A stretch of DNA of 64,000 nucleotides from Ephemerocybe angulata. Lineage: Eukaryota > Basidiomycota > Agaricomycetes > Agaricales > Psathyrellaceae. Shown here piece by piece: positions 43,201 through 54,984 of the stretch. The stretch covers positions 232,743-296,742 of the forward strand of contig JAACJK010000231.1 in NCBI GenBank assembly GCA_013368325.1, written 5' to 3'. The notes beneath the pieces were generated by a model that was given only the letters and a program-made list of their open reading frames with translations, did no database searches and was not told the DNA's origin. Each line of letters opens with the position of its first letter. Position 1 is the stretch's first letter. The translations under genes and the position numbers were made by a program.

Positions 43201-44254
43201 GGATTCGGTAACACCAACCGACCTTAGTGCTAGGGTTGACAAGATCCAGACCGTTCAGGAGGCAACGGCGGCGCTTTCGGAGCGGGCCAGTCGGGAACTG
43301 GGACTCCGAGTCGATCACCTCAGTGGTCAAGTGATGCAGGGCGTAGACTTTGCAAGGAGAATAGGCGAGGTGGAGAAAGGTTTAGGGGATCTGCGGGTGG
43401 ACGGTGCAGTTATATCGTCTTTTGGAAACAGGATAAGCTCGCTCGAGAGCCGGACGAACAGTGGTGAAGGAAGAGCGGCGGACATGGAGTGGCGTATCGG
43501 AGAGATGACTGGCTCCAGGAGGGATGATGATGTTCTAGCGAGGTTGGGGAGTTTAGAGAAGGCAACGGAAGGGAGCGCAGCAGCAGCTGTGGAGAATCGA
43601 CAGGAACTTGTCGCATCCCTCGAAAAGCTGTTGCGTGTGCAGGAAGATAGGATGAAGGTGGAAATCTCTCATGCGACTCGAGCACTTGTGAACGATCTTC
43701 GAACCGACATCGCCGAGTTGAGGAAGGATGTCAATGATCAGCGTCGAGACATGGAGTTACACATTCGAAGGATTTCAGACGACGTTGGGAGAATCCGAGA
43801 AGCCTTTCCTTTAGTGTCGTCGGTCGTGCACAATGCAGCACCTGGCGTCACTCCGCAATCGACACACCGCACCGACCACTCTGACTTCGCGCGTAGGAGC
43901 AACGCTGGGATGGCGATCCAGTCGGACTTTCAGAACAACGACCTCAGCATCAATTTGGGGCAGCGGGGTCACTCGATATCAACCGGACACAGGCTCGCAC
44001 CCCGCTCTAATCCCAGTTCCTCCCTTGTCCCCCAGCCGGGCAGCTGGTCGACTGACAACTCGGCGTTGACATCGCTGCCTTCATCCGGCTGCCTATCACC
44101 AAGGCACGACTGGTCGACTGATAATTCTTCTTTAACCTCAGTCTCAGCAAATACTGCATCAACACACGAACCTCAATCCAGAGGTGGGTCTGGCCTCATG
44201 CTTCCACCACCAGACAACCTTTCCTGGGGCCAAGGCGATGTATTGATGTGTTGA
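40258..44254 (+). CDS. KDZ-linked protein with Cys6 cluster and coiled coil (multi-exon)
   Basis: Likely exons are 40258-40425, 40486-40657, 40689-about 42000, about 42040-42840, one between about 42908 and 43060, and from about 43112 to 44254. The third junction is uncertain. The N-terminus is helical and charged (CQAQIRALDKMLEVAEDWDKDKDD). A long Gly/Val/Ala-rich region contains a 12-residue repeat (GDVAVGSDVAGG), then acidic and Lys/Gly-rich stretches. A cysteine cluster follows, CESCVQYNRTC ... CYHCSEYRKRC (two CX2CX6C units), of Zn2Cys6 flavour. Last is a coiled coil (SRLSQDHRALESDVRDIEGE onward) and a Ser-rich tail. DNA binding is a guess from the cluster. Confidence 0.6.
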
Positions 44255-44390
44255 TGCGGGTACGTTTACCGACTCCTCCTATCCAATCTAGATCACTTGC
44301 GAAACCTCTACGTAGTCAGTCCTTCTTTAATTAACGCTAGGGCATGTTGTACTTAGACCTATTTTATCTCTCTTCACTCTCTGATACCTT

Positions 44391-44483
44391 GAACATCCGG
44401 CGCTCACCAACCAGGACATTGGGCGCTTAGTGAATGTGCAAATCGGGACATCGGGCGCTTCCGAAATGGGACGTCGGGCGCTT
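44391..44483. repeat. Short tandem motif GGGACATCGGGCGCTT, four copies
   Basis: Variants of a 15-16 nt motif occur at 44391, 44414, 44445 and 44468 (GAACATCCGGCGCTC, GGACATTGGGCGCTT, GGGACATCGGGCGCTT, GGGACGTCGGGCGCTT). They lie in the 390-bp space between two convergent genes. They could be part of a 3' processing region or a decayed minisatellite. Confidence 0.6.
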
Positions 44484-44642
44484 ATGCATCGGGATGGTGA
44501 AAGAAGTGCCTATCAGCCGGGGTTCACCGGCTACGAGCATGGACATGTGGAAGGTAAATTACGACACGTCACCGGGGTAAGATGTACATGGTAGAAGATG
44601 AATTCCGACACGTTGTCGGGGAACTGTACAACAGATTATACA

Positions 44643-45237
44643 TCAAGTCTCCGTAGAGGGGGGAAGATGAAACCAAAGGGGTCCATATTTCAGTCCATCG
44701 CTGGGAACCCGACCACTAATGATGACTGAGCCAAGAGATTGTTGCCAGACCTCCCAAGCTTCCGCTAGATTGTCGACCTCCACCATTTGCTTCACGCTAT
44801 CGTCGAGCTTATCAATGAGATGATTGGCCCACTCCCTTCAAAGTAGAAATAAAGTCCGTTTTAGAATGACTACTAGACCTGGTCAGACTGAGGCAGACTT
44901 ACAAATTGGTGTAGATACCAGGCGCTCGTCCCTTCAGAATCACGTAGAAAACCTTGCTTGCGTGGTCGAACGGGGGAACAAGCGCGAACTTGCTGGGTAG
45001 CCCATCCTCCGCGTTGTTATCGAAACAGCCGATAAATTCATCCAAGCGGGTTACAATCGCCGTCTTGGATGCTTTGACCTCCTCCGTCTTCTCGTCCATC
45101 TTTCCTAGCAGTGATGCCAAGACGTTCATCCTTTCTCGCAGACTGTGAACACGATTATCAAGAGCCTCAAGCATGTCGGGTGTTGGCTCGGGAGGCAGTT
45201 CAACAGAGCTATCGGGGTGTTCGGACGGGCTGGACAT
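44643..45237 (-). CDS. KDZ-linked hypothetical protein, 175 aa
   Basis: Two exons (45237-44903 and 44835-44643) joined in phase through a GTAAGT...AAG intron. The start MSSPSEHPDSSVELPPEP follows an apparent intron acceptor, so an upstream exon may exist (open to about 45330 without an ATG). The protein is mostly helical: LEALDNRVHSLRERMNVLASL, then IVTRLDEFIGCFDN, and a C-terminal REWANHLIDKLDDSVKQM. No family is recognised. Its place between two other cassette genes is the only functional clue. Confidence 0.5.
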
Positions 45238-45433
45238 GTGGAATATGACCTGCAAGTTGCGAAGGGGATGTAGGGACTCACCTCTGTAATCTGGGCTTTT
45301 ATCAAATATTTCTTAGAACCTGTCCCCAAAGTAAGAATCTCCGCTCCTTCGGCGAAGCTAAGAAGACCCGGACATATAAGGAGTTCTCGAGAGAATGGAT
45401 AGATACATGATTATCAAAATTGTCACATGGTGT

Positions 45434-48400
45434 CTACGCTTGCTCCAATAACAAGGCCTTCGCCGACTTCTTAACGCGTCTTTTACCATCCTGTCCATGT
45501 TTCTCAGCACCCTGCATTAAAATCTCATCCTCCTTCGATCTCCGGGTGGACCTCCTCAAAACGGCTGGCTTCACTTTAGAAGCCAGCGGTGTGGACACCC
45601 TGGGCTTCTTTTCCCTCCCTTTACCCTTAAGTCCCCGTTTCGCCGCCTTCGAAGTCGCGGCATCTGACCAATCGGGGTCTGTGGGATCCTCTACATCCTT
45701 CATTTCAACGTCCTGTTTCGCTGCAGGTATGTCCGACTGAGGGTTTTGGGACGTTGACGGGTTAGGAGCGGGGTTAGGAGCGGTCTGGAGGTGACCGCCG
45801 TTCAAGGTAAGCAGGTGAGGGTGGGACTGGAGGAGGTTGAGCACCGCCGCTACCGTTGCATTGTCTAACTGTATATCCGAAGGTGAATTCGGGAATGGAG
45901 ACGGGGGCGGGATTGCAGATAAATTCATGGCGGAGGTCGCCTTCACAAGCTTCGCGGTAGTTGGTGTAGGAGGGGTGGATTGGTCTCCATGTGAAGCGAG
46001 TGAGGAGGGGGTCGTTGGATTCAGTGTCGGCGAGGACTTTCTCGTCATACCTAAAGTGATGTCAGCAATAGTCTGGAATAACAGAGCTTTTTGAATCTGG
46101 ACCGACCTGTTTCTGTCCCCTCTTCATCTGAGCTCAAACCCCTCCTTCCATGTAAGCGAGCTAGTGCTCTTGCCTTGGATTTATCTCTTGCTGCTTTCTG
46201 CGTGCCTATCTGGTCCTCCCCGACTTGCTTTCCCCAAAAATTTGGAGTCTCGGGGAGGTTCTCCTTAATCGGGAGCGGCTCGTCAATATTCATCGCGAAC
46301 GATGCCCCGAAGTCCCCTTCGACAGCGACCGTGTCTGCCATGGACTCTAAAGACGACCCTCCGCCCGACAATCCACCCATCTCTCCACCCGACCTGACCT
46401 TTCCTCCGCCCGACCCGACCTTCTCTCCGCCCGATGCTGCACCCATCTCTCCGCCCGACCTGACCTTCTCTCCACCCGATGCTGCACCCGACCCGGCCTT
46501 CTCTCCGCCCGACACCACATCCATCTCTCCGCCCGACCCGACCTTTCCTCCGCCCGACCCGACCTTCTCTCCACCCGATGCTCCGCCCGACACCGCACCC
46601 ATCTCTCCGCCTGATGCTGCACCCATCTCTCCGCCCGACCCGACCTTCTCTCCACCCGATGCTGCACCCAACCCGACCTTTCCTCCGCCTGACTCTCCAC
46701 CCATCTCTCCGGCCAACGCCGACCCGACCTTTCCTCCGCCCGACTTCCCTTGAACCTTGTCTTTGCCCTTGTCTCCAACCTTTCCTCCGCCCGACTCCAG
46801 GACCTTTGCTTCGTCCGACTTCGCAGCCTCATCCTTTCCCCCGACCTTCTTCCTGCCCTTCTTTCCGCCGCTAGTTGCGGCCGATTTCTGCTTTCGAGTA
46901 GAGCGACGAGGTGCTTCTGACTCGCTCCCATCTGTTGTGTCAGGTTGTTTAGATGCGTTCGATGACTTAGCGTGTGGTTTCTTCTTGGGGCGCCGAACGG
47001 GGGAAGGTTCGTCGGACTCAGACTGGGATACATTGAGGATCTCCTGCCTGGGCTCGCTGACCACCATGGTCGTCCCGCTGAGATACTGATGAAAGCGAAA
47101 CACGACGAGCCCATCCTCCTGACGGCGATGCCAGTGTCTGAGGAGGTTTCGGTTACATTCAACCCCCATGATATTGGGGTCTTCGAACGCCCCGAAGCCG
47201 TCTGGAAGATACTCACTCTCGATGAACGAAGGGGTATCCCTTGTGATCGAGTTCCAGGGCGGACCAACGTTCCTAGTACTAACGGGAATGCCTTTAGCAC
47301 ACGCTAAGCCCTTTGCATCAGTTTAGAGTACGGTCTAGGAGAAAATAAACGAACCGTAGAATCCCTTTACAATCAAACGAACGAGTTTAACGTAGAATTT
47401 ATGAGCTTTCCATCGCTTTGGGACGGTTTCGGGGTTCGGTATGATCGGTTCACCGAACTTGTTGATATCGAGGACGATATCGTTGGACTTGGCCTCAGTC
47501 TCATTGTCGTTGCCATCGTCACCCGGTGGTCCGGGCATGTCATCCTTCACAAACCGCCCATAGACTCCTTCAGGGTCGTTCTTCTCCCACCAACTCCGAA
47601 TAGTGGGCTTAAATGCCCGACCCCCTCCAAGTTCGAAGTTGAAGTCCATAGTCACTGTTAATAAAATACACCTTAACGAGGCACCGGTCATGGGATATCC
47701 GTCACATACCTATATGCAAGTCGTCGTTTGTATCAACATGACTGGTGAGGAAGACAATGCGAGCACCCATTTGGTTATATACGTCCTTCGCAAACTGCCT
47801 CAGCCATGGACGCAGGTTCTTCTCAGCCAGCCTAAGAGAGATTCAGTGAGAAATCTGTTACGTCGGGGAATGGCTTCAAAGGTTACCGTTTCTTCTCTTC
47901 TGCACTCGGTCCCCGTTCCCTCCACTCAACCGCCATTTTTTCGTATTTTTCTCGCTCCTTGTCACTTAACTTGGCCATCTCCAGAGTGATCGCAGCCTGG
48001 AAACAGTTGAAAGGTTTCGGTTTCTTCACATTCGTCGGTTCGGGTTCGCCGTCGGGGAATTCATCGTCGCTTTGATCATCCTCAAGTTCTTCCGTCGTCC
48101 CCCGTCGTCCAAGAGCTTGTTCATGAAGCTCCATCCACGTGGCCTTGCACTTGTCGACATTCTCCCGGTAGAAGCACTGACGAGCCGTCCATGGTACTGT
48201 CCAGGTAGGAGGATCGTTGTGGCTTCGCCCCCGTTGGGCATACCACGTTCTCACATTCTACCTCAAGGTCAATACATTGAAACTCCGCACAGATTAGCGC
48301 CCACTCACTTCTCCGACTGCATTCCGCTCCTCAGGCTTAACTTCCCAACCGGTTTTCTTGATTTCCTCGATGAAGTGGTCAACTGTGTGTTGGCAGAGCT

Positions 48401-48605
48401 CTTTGCGCTCGTTTCCTGTTCCAGATCGGTACGTGTCCCTCCGTTCCTGGAGATACTCGAGCTGATACTCAGAAAATCTGTCATCTAGACGTTTTGGTGG
48501 GGGCGGTGGTTCTAGAATTGTCGGCTTTTCGTCTGGAGCCTCGGAGGATTCTTTCACGGACATCGGAGAAGGGGATGGAGGCTCTGCGGATTGTTTCAAG
48601 GACAT
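45434..48605 (-). CDS. KDZ-linked large protein with HMG-box-like region and Gly-rich repeats (about 960 aa)
   Basis: Six exons (48605-48309, about 48257-47887, 47831-47710, 47654-47355, 47291-46107, 46050-45434) join in phase through 50-70 nt introns. The first part has charged helices. A segment with KKPKPFNCFQAA, LSDKEREKYEKMAVEWRER and LRPWLRQFAKDVYNQ resembles an HMG-box-like or related KDZ-linked helical domain. A globular part follows (LVVFRFHQYLSGTTMVV). Then comes a Lys/Ser-rich region and a long run of SGGEKVGSGGEM-type repeats. The C-terminus is basic. Its ATG is only 96 bp from the divergent KDZ transposase ATG. That spacing points to shared control. The HMG reading is tentative. 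Confidence 0.6.
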
Positions 48606-48701
48606 CGGAGAAAGCTATGGGTCAGCAAGGACCTATGTGGGCTTATATAGCCGCAGAATGTTATCTCCAAAACCTCAGAACAAACCACTCTCTGCGCTGC
48701 C
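48606..48701. promoter_or_regulatory. Compact divergent promoter between the large companion gene and the KDZ transposase
   Basis: Only 96 bp separate the two start codons. A TATATA lies at 48644-48649, about 55 nt upstream of the transposase ATG. Such a short divergent spacer implies coupled transcription of the two genes. Confidence 0.5.
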
Positions 48702-51124
48702 ATGCCTCCTAAAGCAGCATTCGATTGTCGGGGCTTCAAGGTCTCAGATCTTGTTGTCAAGAAGTCGAAACGTGGCGATAAGCTCAAACTTGTGCCCGCC
48801 ACCAGAGCCAAGTTATCCTCCATCCTGCCCAAGTCCCCCAAATCCAAGAACCCGGCCATAAAGCGCCTGAGAACTGACGACCACGAGCCCAATGTTCATC
48901 GGATGGACCCTGAAGTTCCTCAATTCACCGAGGACGACAGCGGACCGGACGATGGAGGCTTCAGGTTCGGGGATGAACCCGATCCGAAACCCGATCGGAA
49001 ACAGGTGTACAAAGAGGATCTCTTTGAACGGCATTCAGGCCGTACGAGCCAAGGAAATGTAAGTCCTAACATATTCTTCCATTTGTGTCGCTTTTAAATA
49101 ACCTTCATAGACAACACACGAGTACATGGCAGCCTGGAAGGAAGCGAAAATCGGCCTCTATCTCCAGGAGATCATAGACGCTGAGGCTCGCAGGTCCTTG
49201 GTCTGCGAGAGGTGCTCCACTACCAGTTCCGAATGGCGGTGTCTTAGCTGCGTTGACACACCCCGACTCTGTGGGGATTGCTGCCGGCGAGAGCATCGTA
49301 CCAGCCCGTTCCATCGCATCGAACGCTGGTCGACCGATCACTGGGTTCCCCTTGGCTTTGGCAGGTCGGGAGTATCATCTGCACCGGGCACGGTATGGAG
49401 CCTTGCCCCAGATATCAATCCACTCGCGAGAAGCTGGAGGCCCGATGCATCAACATCAACGAGGTGGACGACTTCTCCCATGACCCAAGCTTCGGTGCAA
49501 TCCCCGTCAAGAAAATCATCGGATCGGGGGAGGTTGTAGCCTTCGTTCACACAAATGGGTACCATCATCTGCCTGTTTTTACTTGTTTCTGCCCAAATTC
49601 CCCACCCGATGAGGTCCAGTACCTCCGACACTCCTTCTACCCCACCATGTCGAAATCTGTCAAGACGGTCTTCACATTCGAAGTCCTGAAACACATCCAT
49701 CTCCTCAAGGTGCATACCCACATGGCCAGTGACAGCTACTCCGACATTCTGCGCCGCCTGACGAACTCCAGTTTCCCGACCGAGAGTATAGTACGTCTAA
49801 GTCCTAGATTATAATCACCTATGCCCGAATCACTGACATATCTCCTTACCTTTATAGGATCGTAGAAGAGAACTAGCCAGGGTTTGGCAACAGTACAACC
49901 ACCTTACAAACCTGAAGCGGAACGGTTTCGCGCACTCGGCTAAGGGCAAGACGCCGGGAGAAGGCGAGCTTGCGCTCTTCTGCCCGGCATGCCCTCAGGT
50001 GGGTGTCAACATCCCGGAAAAGTGGGAGACGATCGGGCCCAAGTACGTGCCTTCCTTAACATCGTCACGCTGCACTGCTGATCGGGTGTCTGAATGAATC
50101 GACCAGATGGCTGTATAATCGTTACCTTGTGACCGATGGGAACTTTGTTCTTAACCATGCGTTCAAGGAGCGATCGGAGACGCCGATTCTGCTCACGGAC
50201 GGGGCGGCTTATATGGCTGAGAACTCTGAGTATGGGAAACACCTGAAGTCCTCCAAAGAGTACACTGAGGTAGGTTCCCTTTTCATAAGATAGTTCTCTT
50301 TTTCTAAGATTCTCTCTTAATTACTCATGTAAAATACTGAAATGACTACATTTGTCCCATCTTAGGCGCCTATGTGCAACAAGCATCGCGCGATCATGGA
50401 TAAAAACCAAGCTAAGAAGGGGTATGACTCCACGGGGCTTGTGGCGGTGGCTTGTGCGCGACATGGATGCTTTGCTCCCGGAGCCGTGGTGGACATGCAG
50501 AAGGGGGAACGGTGAGTATCGCCATTTGTCTTTGTCTCGCGGTGCTTAACGGTGTTCCTACTTCGACAACGCCACCTCCAATTCCGCTCTTCCCCCGATA
50601 TCATTCCCCGATTACGCCTCCCACTCCCGGACCCCCGCTCCGCCCCGCCTTCACACCCGCTCCGACCCCGCCTCCGGCTCCGATAGCCAAATGAACGTTG
50701 ACTACGCACTCTGCCAGGCCTTGAGACTCACAAATGCAAAAGCGTTACCCAAGTCAATCCTCGCCTACGATATTAACTGTCAATATTGCATCAACTTCAG
50801 AACCCGCATATCCCAAAGTCCCCGCTTAGCAGCAGCTGTACCCAAAGATATGGTTTTTGACTTCCTCATTGGTTTGTTTCACGTCCATGGCCACAAAGAA
50901 GAATGTCTCCACCGCTTTGCGCCGACCTACTACCCTGGCGTCGGCATCAATAGCGGTGAAATTGTAGAGTCCTTGTGGTCTAACTTGAACGGCGCGGCCA
51001 ACATGACGCGGAACATGACCCCAGCACACCGAGCAGAGATGTTGGACGCCTGTATGATGGATAGCAACTGGCGCAAGCTGCAGGGAATGGGTAAGTTCTT
51101 GATATCCACATTATAACCCTTTAT
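48702..51124 (+). pseudogene. KDZ (Kyakuja-Dileera-Zisupton) transposase with CxC2 cysteine cluster, interrupted by element C
   Basis: Exons: 48702-49058, 49111-49790, 49858-50042, 50107-50269, 50366-50511 and 50687-51090. The N-terminus is followed by the CxC2 cluster: a WKEAKIGLYLQEIIDAEARR helix, CERC ... WRCLSC, LCGDCCRREH and PFHRIERW. Next come FCPACPQVGVNIP, VTDGNFVLNHAF (catalytic Asp), CNKHRA, CARHGCFAPGAVVDMQKGER, YDINCQY, HVHGHKEEC and GINSGEIVESLWSNLN (catalytic Glu region). These are hallmarks of the fungal KDZ transposases. Element C sits in the intron starting at 51091, so the C-terminus lies beyond the window. A frame change near 49350-49370 (HWVP to WLWQVGSI) suggests a 1- or 2-base indel. 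Confidence 0.88.
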
Positions 51125-51128
51125 CCGT

Positions 51129-52511
51129 TGATGTGCGGCTACGGGGCTAAGAGCCAAACACGCCTCTAACCAAAACAACAAACACAACACACAACACACA
51201 CACAACCACACTAAGGTAGCTGAGGGGCAACTCACTCAAGATAGAGCGGGCAAAGTAATGTATTGGACTAGAGGACTAGGTCGACTCTAAGGTACTCGCA
51301 ACTAGCAAGTTTGAAGGGGAGTTCTAGACTCGACCGCGCTTCGGGGTGATATAGGTTCTCGATGAGAGGGTGGGGTCTCGGGAGGACGAGGTCGCTACCA
51401 CGAGAGGGCTTTCACTAGGCTCGAGAGCTTCGCAAAAGGAACAGAAAACTTAAAGACAATTGGCACGACGACCAGACAGACAGACAGACAGATAGCGCGA
51501 CGGCTAGACTTGGACTTTGACTTAGAGACTTGAAAGATGAAAACTGGGGGGTAACTGATTTTCTCTAAACTACTTGCGAGACTTAAGTACATGCCGAATA
51601 TTTACAAACAAGCTCCAAGACAAACAGATGAGAAACACATGCGATCGCGATACATTCCAAAACGGTCCAAATGAAACATAGAGATAGGAGGGAAGACCTC
51701 TCGAGGTTGAGCTCAAGGCCAATTAGCGCCCGGGTAAATACCCAAGACTGTGCCGTTGCCACCAACCGACTTCTTCGTACACGCCGCGCCACCCGTCTCG
51801 TGTGGGACGACCTATTCTTATCTCTGATTGTGGTTCCCCTCTGATAGAGTGGAGCCGGGGGTGATCATTCCGATACCCGGGCTGGGAGACCGTGCGGGCG
51901 CCTAAGATGTGCCGGTTCCGCCTCTCCTGTGTTACACGCGGGTGCCTGTACTGAGTTCTCCCCTCAGCCGATGGCGATCCCAGAACTTTCCCGAGACGTG
52001 GTTTGATTGCGAACATCTCGAGGTGTGATCGACCTCTCGACGTGCCACCTCTCGTGAAGATCAAGTCGCGCGGGAGCTATACTCCGGCGCTTATCAGGGG
52101 CTCGGGTGCAATCCCTCTCGACTACTGATGTCACGGTGATCTCTCGACTCTGGGTGTGGCGAGAGTGTTCTCGCGAGATACGAAGGGATGGGTAGGGGGC
52201 TTCCCATTGATACGCACTACTCTGCCTATGTCCGTTACTTGCCAAGTCGGTCCCATAGTTGTCCCGCGCGTGTCTCCTTAAAGTAGCAAGTGTCTCGCGA
52301 AGGTAGGTCTTACCCGCTTGAGGCTACTCGTCACTTCTCGTAGTCCCGCGCGTAGGTCAGAGAGGCTAAGTCAGCAGCTCTGGGCTCGGCTCTGACTCTC
52401 GTTCCCCTTTACGTTGGTGCAGGTCTTTTGATAGATGATATGCAGTGGGAATCGCGTATTTATTAAGGTAAATCGCGATTTTTAGTGGGTAGACGCGCTG
52501 AAGGCGCATCA
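51129..52511 (-). repeat. Element C 3' LTR (type beta, 1383 bp)
   Basis: It is the reverse complement of the LTR family and shares the beta variants with LTR2 (17189-18571). Ends are TGATG/CATCA. Confidence 0.93.
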
Positions 52512-52524
52512 TCTCCCCCCAACT
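52512..52524 (-). other. 3' polypurine tract, element C
   Basis: The plus strand reads TCTCCCCCCAACT, the complement of AGTTGGGGGGAGA, directly against the LTR. Confidence 0.88.
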
Positions 52525-52935
52525 GAAATCTAGACTGTCCTCAGTCCTTTTGATACCGCTACCCAACTTCGTTCTTGTCCTCTCGCGAGTTCACCGACCT
52601 GTCTGCCTCGCCTCAGTCCTTTGCCGCGAGGTCCCCGGTTCATTCTGATCCCGAGACGTCCTAACAACCCTGTACCCTCGACTCTATTGATTCTAAGTTT
52701 TTCCCGGTGCTTGCAGGTTTAGCCCGCGTCACATCCTTCTCGCGTAGTTCTCAACATGTCATGTCATTCGAAGCGCGTTCTGAATGTTCTCCCAGGATTC
52801 TTCTGCGTTATCCATTCCCGTGCTCATGTCACAAATGTCACATTTGTCTTCACATATAGCCCGGCCTTCTTGGGGACTTTCTGACTCGCGTTCCGCCTCT
52901 CTTCGTACTCTCTTCTCTCTTCTCTCTCTATATAG

Positions 52936-54984
52936 ATGGCCGATCCCTCCCTTGGTATGGCAGCCGACATGGTAGCTGCGCTTCAGGCGGCGACGGCGTC
53001 CCCGGACTGGAGTCCTCAAAAGCTAAACGCCTTCTACGATGAGTGGATCCGCGTAGTGGTAAGCTGCCTCTCGTCTGCTCTACGATCGGACGCTAAGAGT
53101 TCTTTCTTTTCTCGATCCACAGCAACTCATCCATACCAACCCTCTGCTAACTCAGCATCCCAACTTCCCCGCTTTTCGCAACTACATGGCGTACTACCTC
53201 GGCCAGGCCACTTCTGACAAGAAAATCAAACGCTCCCTTTCGTCGGCGCTCAATCCTAAAGCTCAGTGGTCCGCGCCCCTCTTTCCACCTAATCCTCCGC
53301 CCTCCGACTGGCCTACTCCAGCTACACCCCCTTCGTCCAAGGCCCCTTCCTCGGGTTCCTCTCGGAAAGCTCAAGGCACGGTGTCCGCGCCCCTTGCCCG
53401 GTGCGTAGCCTCGATGCTCATTTTGGCGGTGTACTCACATTCTTCTCCAGCGTCAACGCGCACATCTCCAGTTCCAAACCCTCAACTTCGCGTCCGAAAG
53501 CTTCAGACACCCGAGAGCGGATTGCGACGCAACCGGCGCCTATCTCGCTCGGTGAGGTCAAGGACGTCGGTCGGCGCCATCAAGTGGCTGGCCTTAGTTC
53601 TGCTCGTCCCGCCGAGGTTCCATCCAAGCGCAAGTCCTCTGGTGACACTGGGGTACGTCGCGTTCTCTCCGTTCCTCTCGGTCGACTTATCTGAACAGTT
53701 CTTGGGCGTGCAGCCGCCTCCCCTCAAGAAGATCAAAGTCGAGCCGACTTCGTCATCCCGCGGTGCTGGTCCCTCCTCGTCTACCAGAACTTCGTCTTCG
53801 AAAGGCAAGGGCCGTGCCGCGCAGCCTCCACCCTCTCTGTACGCTGCCCATCAACTTCGCCCTCCCGTTCCCAAGACCGTTAGGACTACGATCGATGTCG
53901 AGACCTACGATCCTGAACCGTCCGACGATTCCGATTCGTCTAGCGACTCTTCTAGCATTACCGGAGACTTCGTTGGAGACGCTGGGGGCGACGCTGAGGA
54001 TGCTGGAGACGACGGCGAGGGCGAGGTCGACGAGGCGCAAAGCCGCAGGCAACTTATGGCTGCGAAGCAGGCCGCCGCCTTTCAAGCTCATCAGCTCGCC
54101 ATGGCCGAGGTCCTTCAGCACTTAGTGCCGCCCTCCCAGCTCCTCTCGTCTCGTTCCGACGTCAAGCTCCTCAAGCGCGTCACCACTCCTCCTCCTAGGG
54201 TTGGTCCCTCTTTCTCCATTACCACTTCGTTACTCACCTCTCGATCCCAGCCGCCTCCTCCTTGCGGTCGATGCATCGCTCGAGGTGCACTTCCGGAGTG
54301 CGTCGAGGACCCTAAAGACCCCCACGGGAAGTGCTTGGCCTGTAAGACCTCGAGCCAGTCGTGCTCGTGGGCTCCTTCGATACGCCCTCCTCGCGTCACC
54401 TTACCTCAAGTCCGGGAGATGGAGTTCCTCACGAGTCAGGCGCCGAGCGTCAACAGTACGTTCTACCCTTCGCGCCATCCTGGTTCCGTTTTACTCACCT
54501 CCCCCATTCTCTAGATGCTAATCGCGCTTTCCAAACGCTCGTCGTCGAGCACGCCATGTACGACGAGATGCGCAAGCTTTGCGAGTTCCAGGCCCTCAAG
54601 GTCGACGCCGCTCAATCGTTCCTCGCGAACATCCTAAACAGCACTCGCGACTGTGGCTCCGACGAGCTCATCAAGAGCATCGCTTCCTCCTCTTGGTACG
54701 CCGCCGCCGAGAACCGAGGAACCAGTCAAGGCACCGTCGCGTTCCCCGTCGTCAACCCTGCCAACTTCATTACTCCGGCCTCCAATCCACTTCCTTCGTC
54801 GTCGTCGCCTGCCGCTCCTCAAATCGCGGTCCTCCCTTCGTCAGGTTCATCTTCGCAGGTCGAGGACGACCACTCGGTCGAACAGGAGCTGGGAGGCGAA
54901 GTTCGTGACGGGGGTGTTCCCATCGACGAGGAGGAAGAAGGCGAAGCGGCGTTGGATGCGCAGGACGCTCCTCCCGTTGCTTAG
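52936..54984 (+). CDS. Antisense gene X, second copy (592 aa, 5 introns)
   Basis: Exons 52936-53058, 53123-53400, 53451-53652, 53699-54199, 54251-54455 and 54515-54984 total 1779 nt and join without a stop. Introns have GTAAGC, GTGCGT, GTACGT, GTTGGT and GTACGT donors and AG acceptors. The protein matches the copy at 28291-30339, with one visible substitution (Gln to Pro in the acidic segment YDPEPSDD) in the middle exon. In the first 15 codons there are five differences, all silent. The cysteine cluster (CGRC ... CLACKTSSQSC) is kept. A CTATATAG sequence directly precedes the ATG. The gene remains open although gag and pol of this copy are broken. Confidence 0.78.

Noticed and set aside
46091..46874. 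Long plus-strand ORFs of Pro/Ser/Asp and His/Arg repeats
   Set aside because: Mirror frames of the Gly-rich repeat of the minus-strand gene; repeats keep all frames open.
38950..51124. TET/JBP dioxygenase in the KDZ cassette
   Set aside because: Often associated with fungal KDZ elements, but none of the four companion genes shows a plausible dioxygenase motif; it may lie beyond the window.
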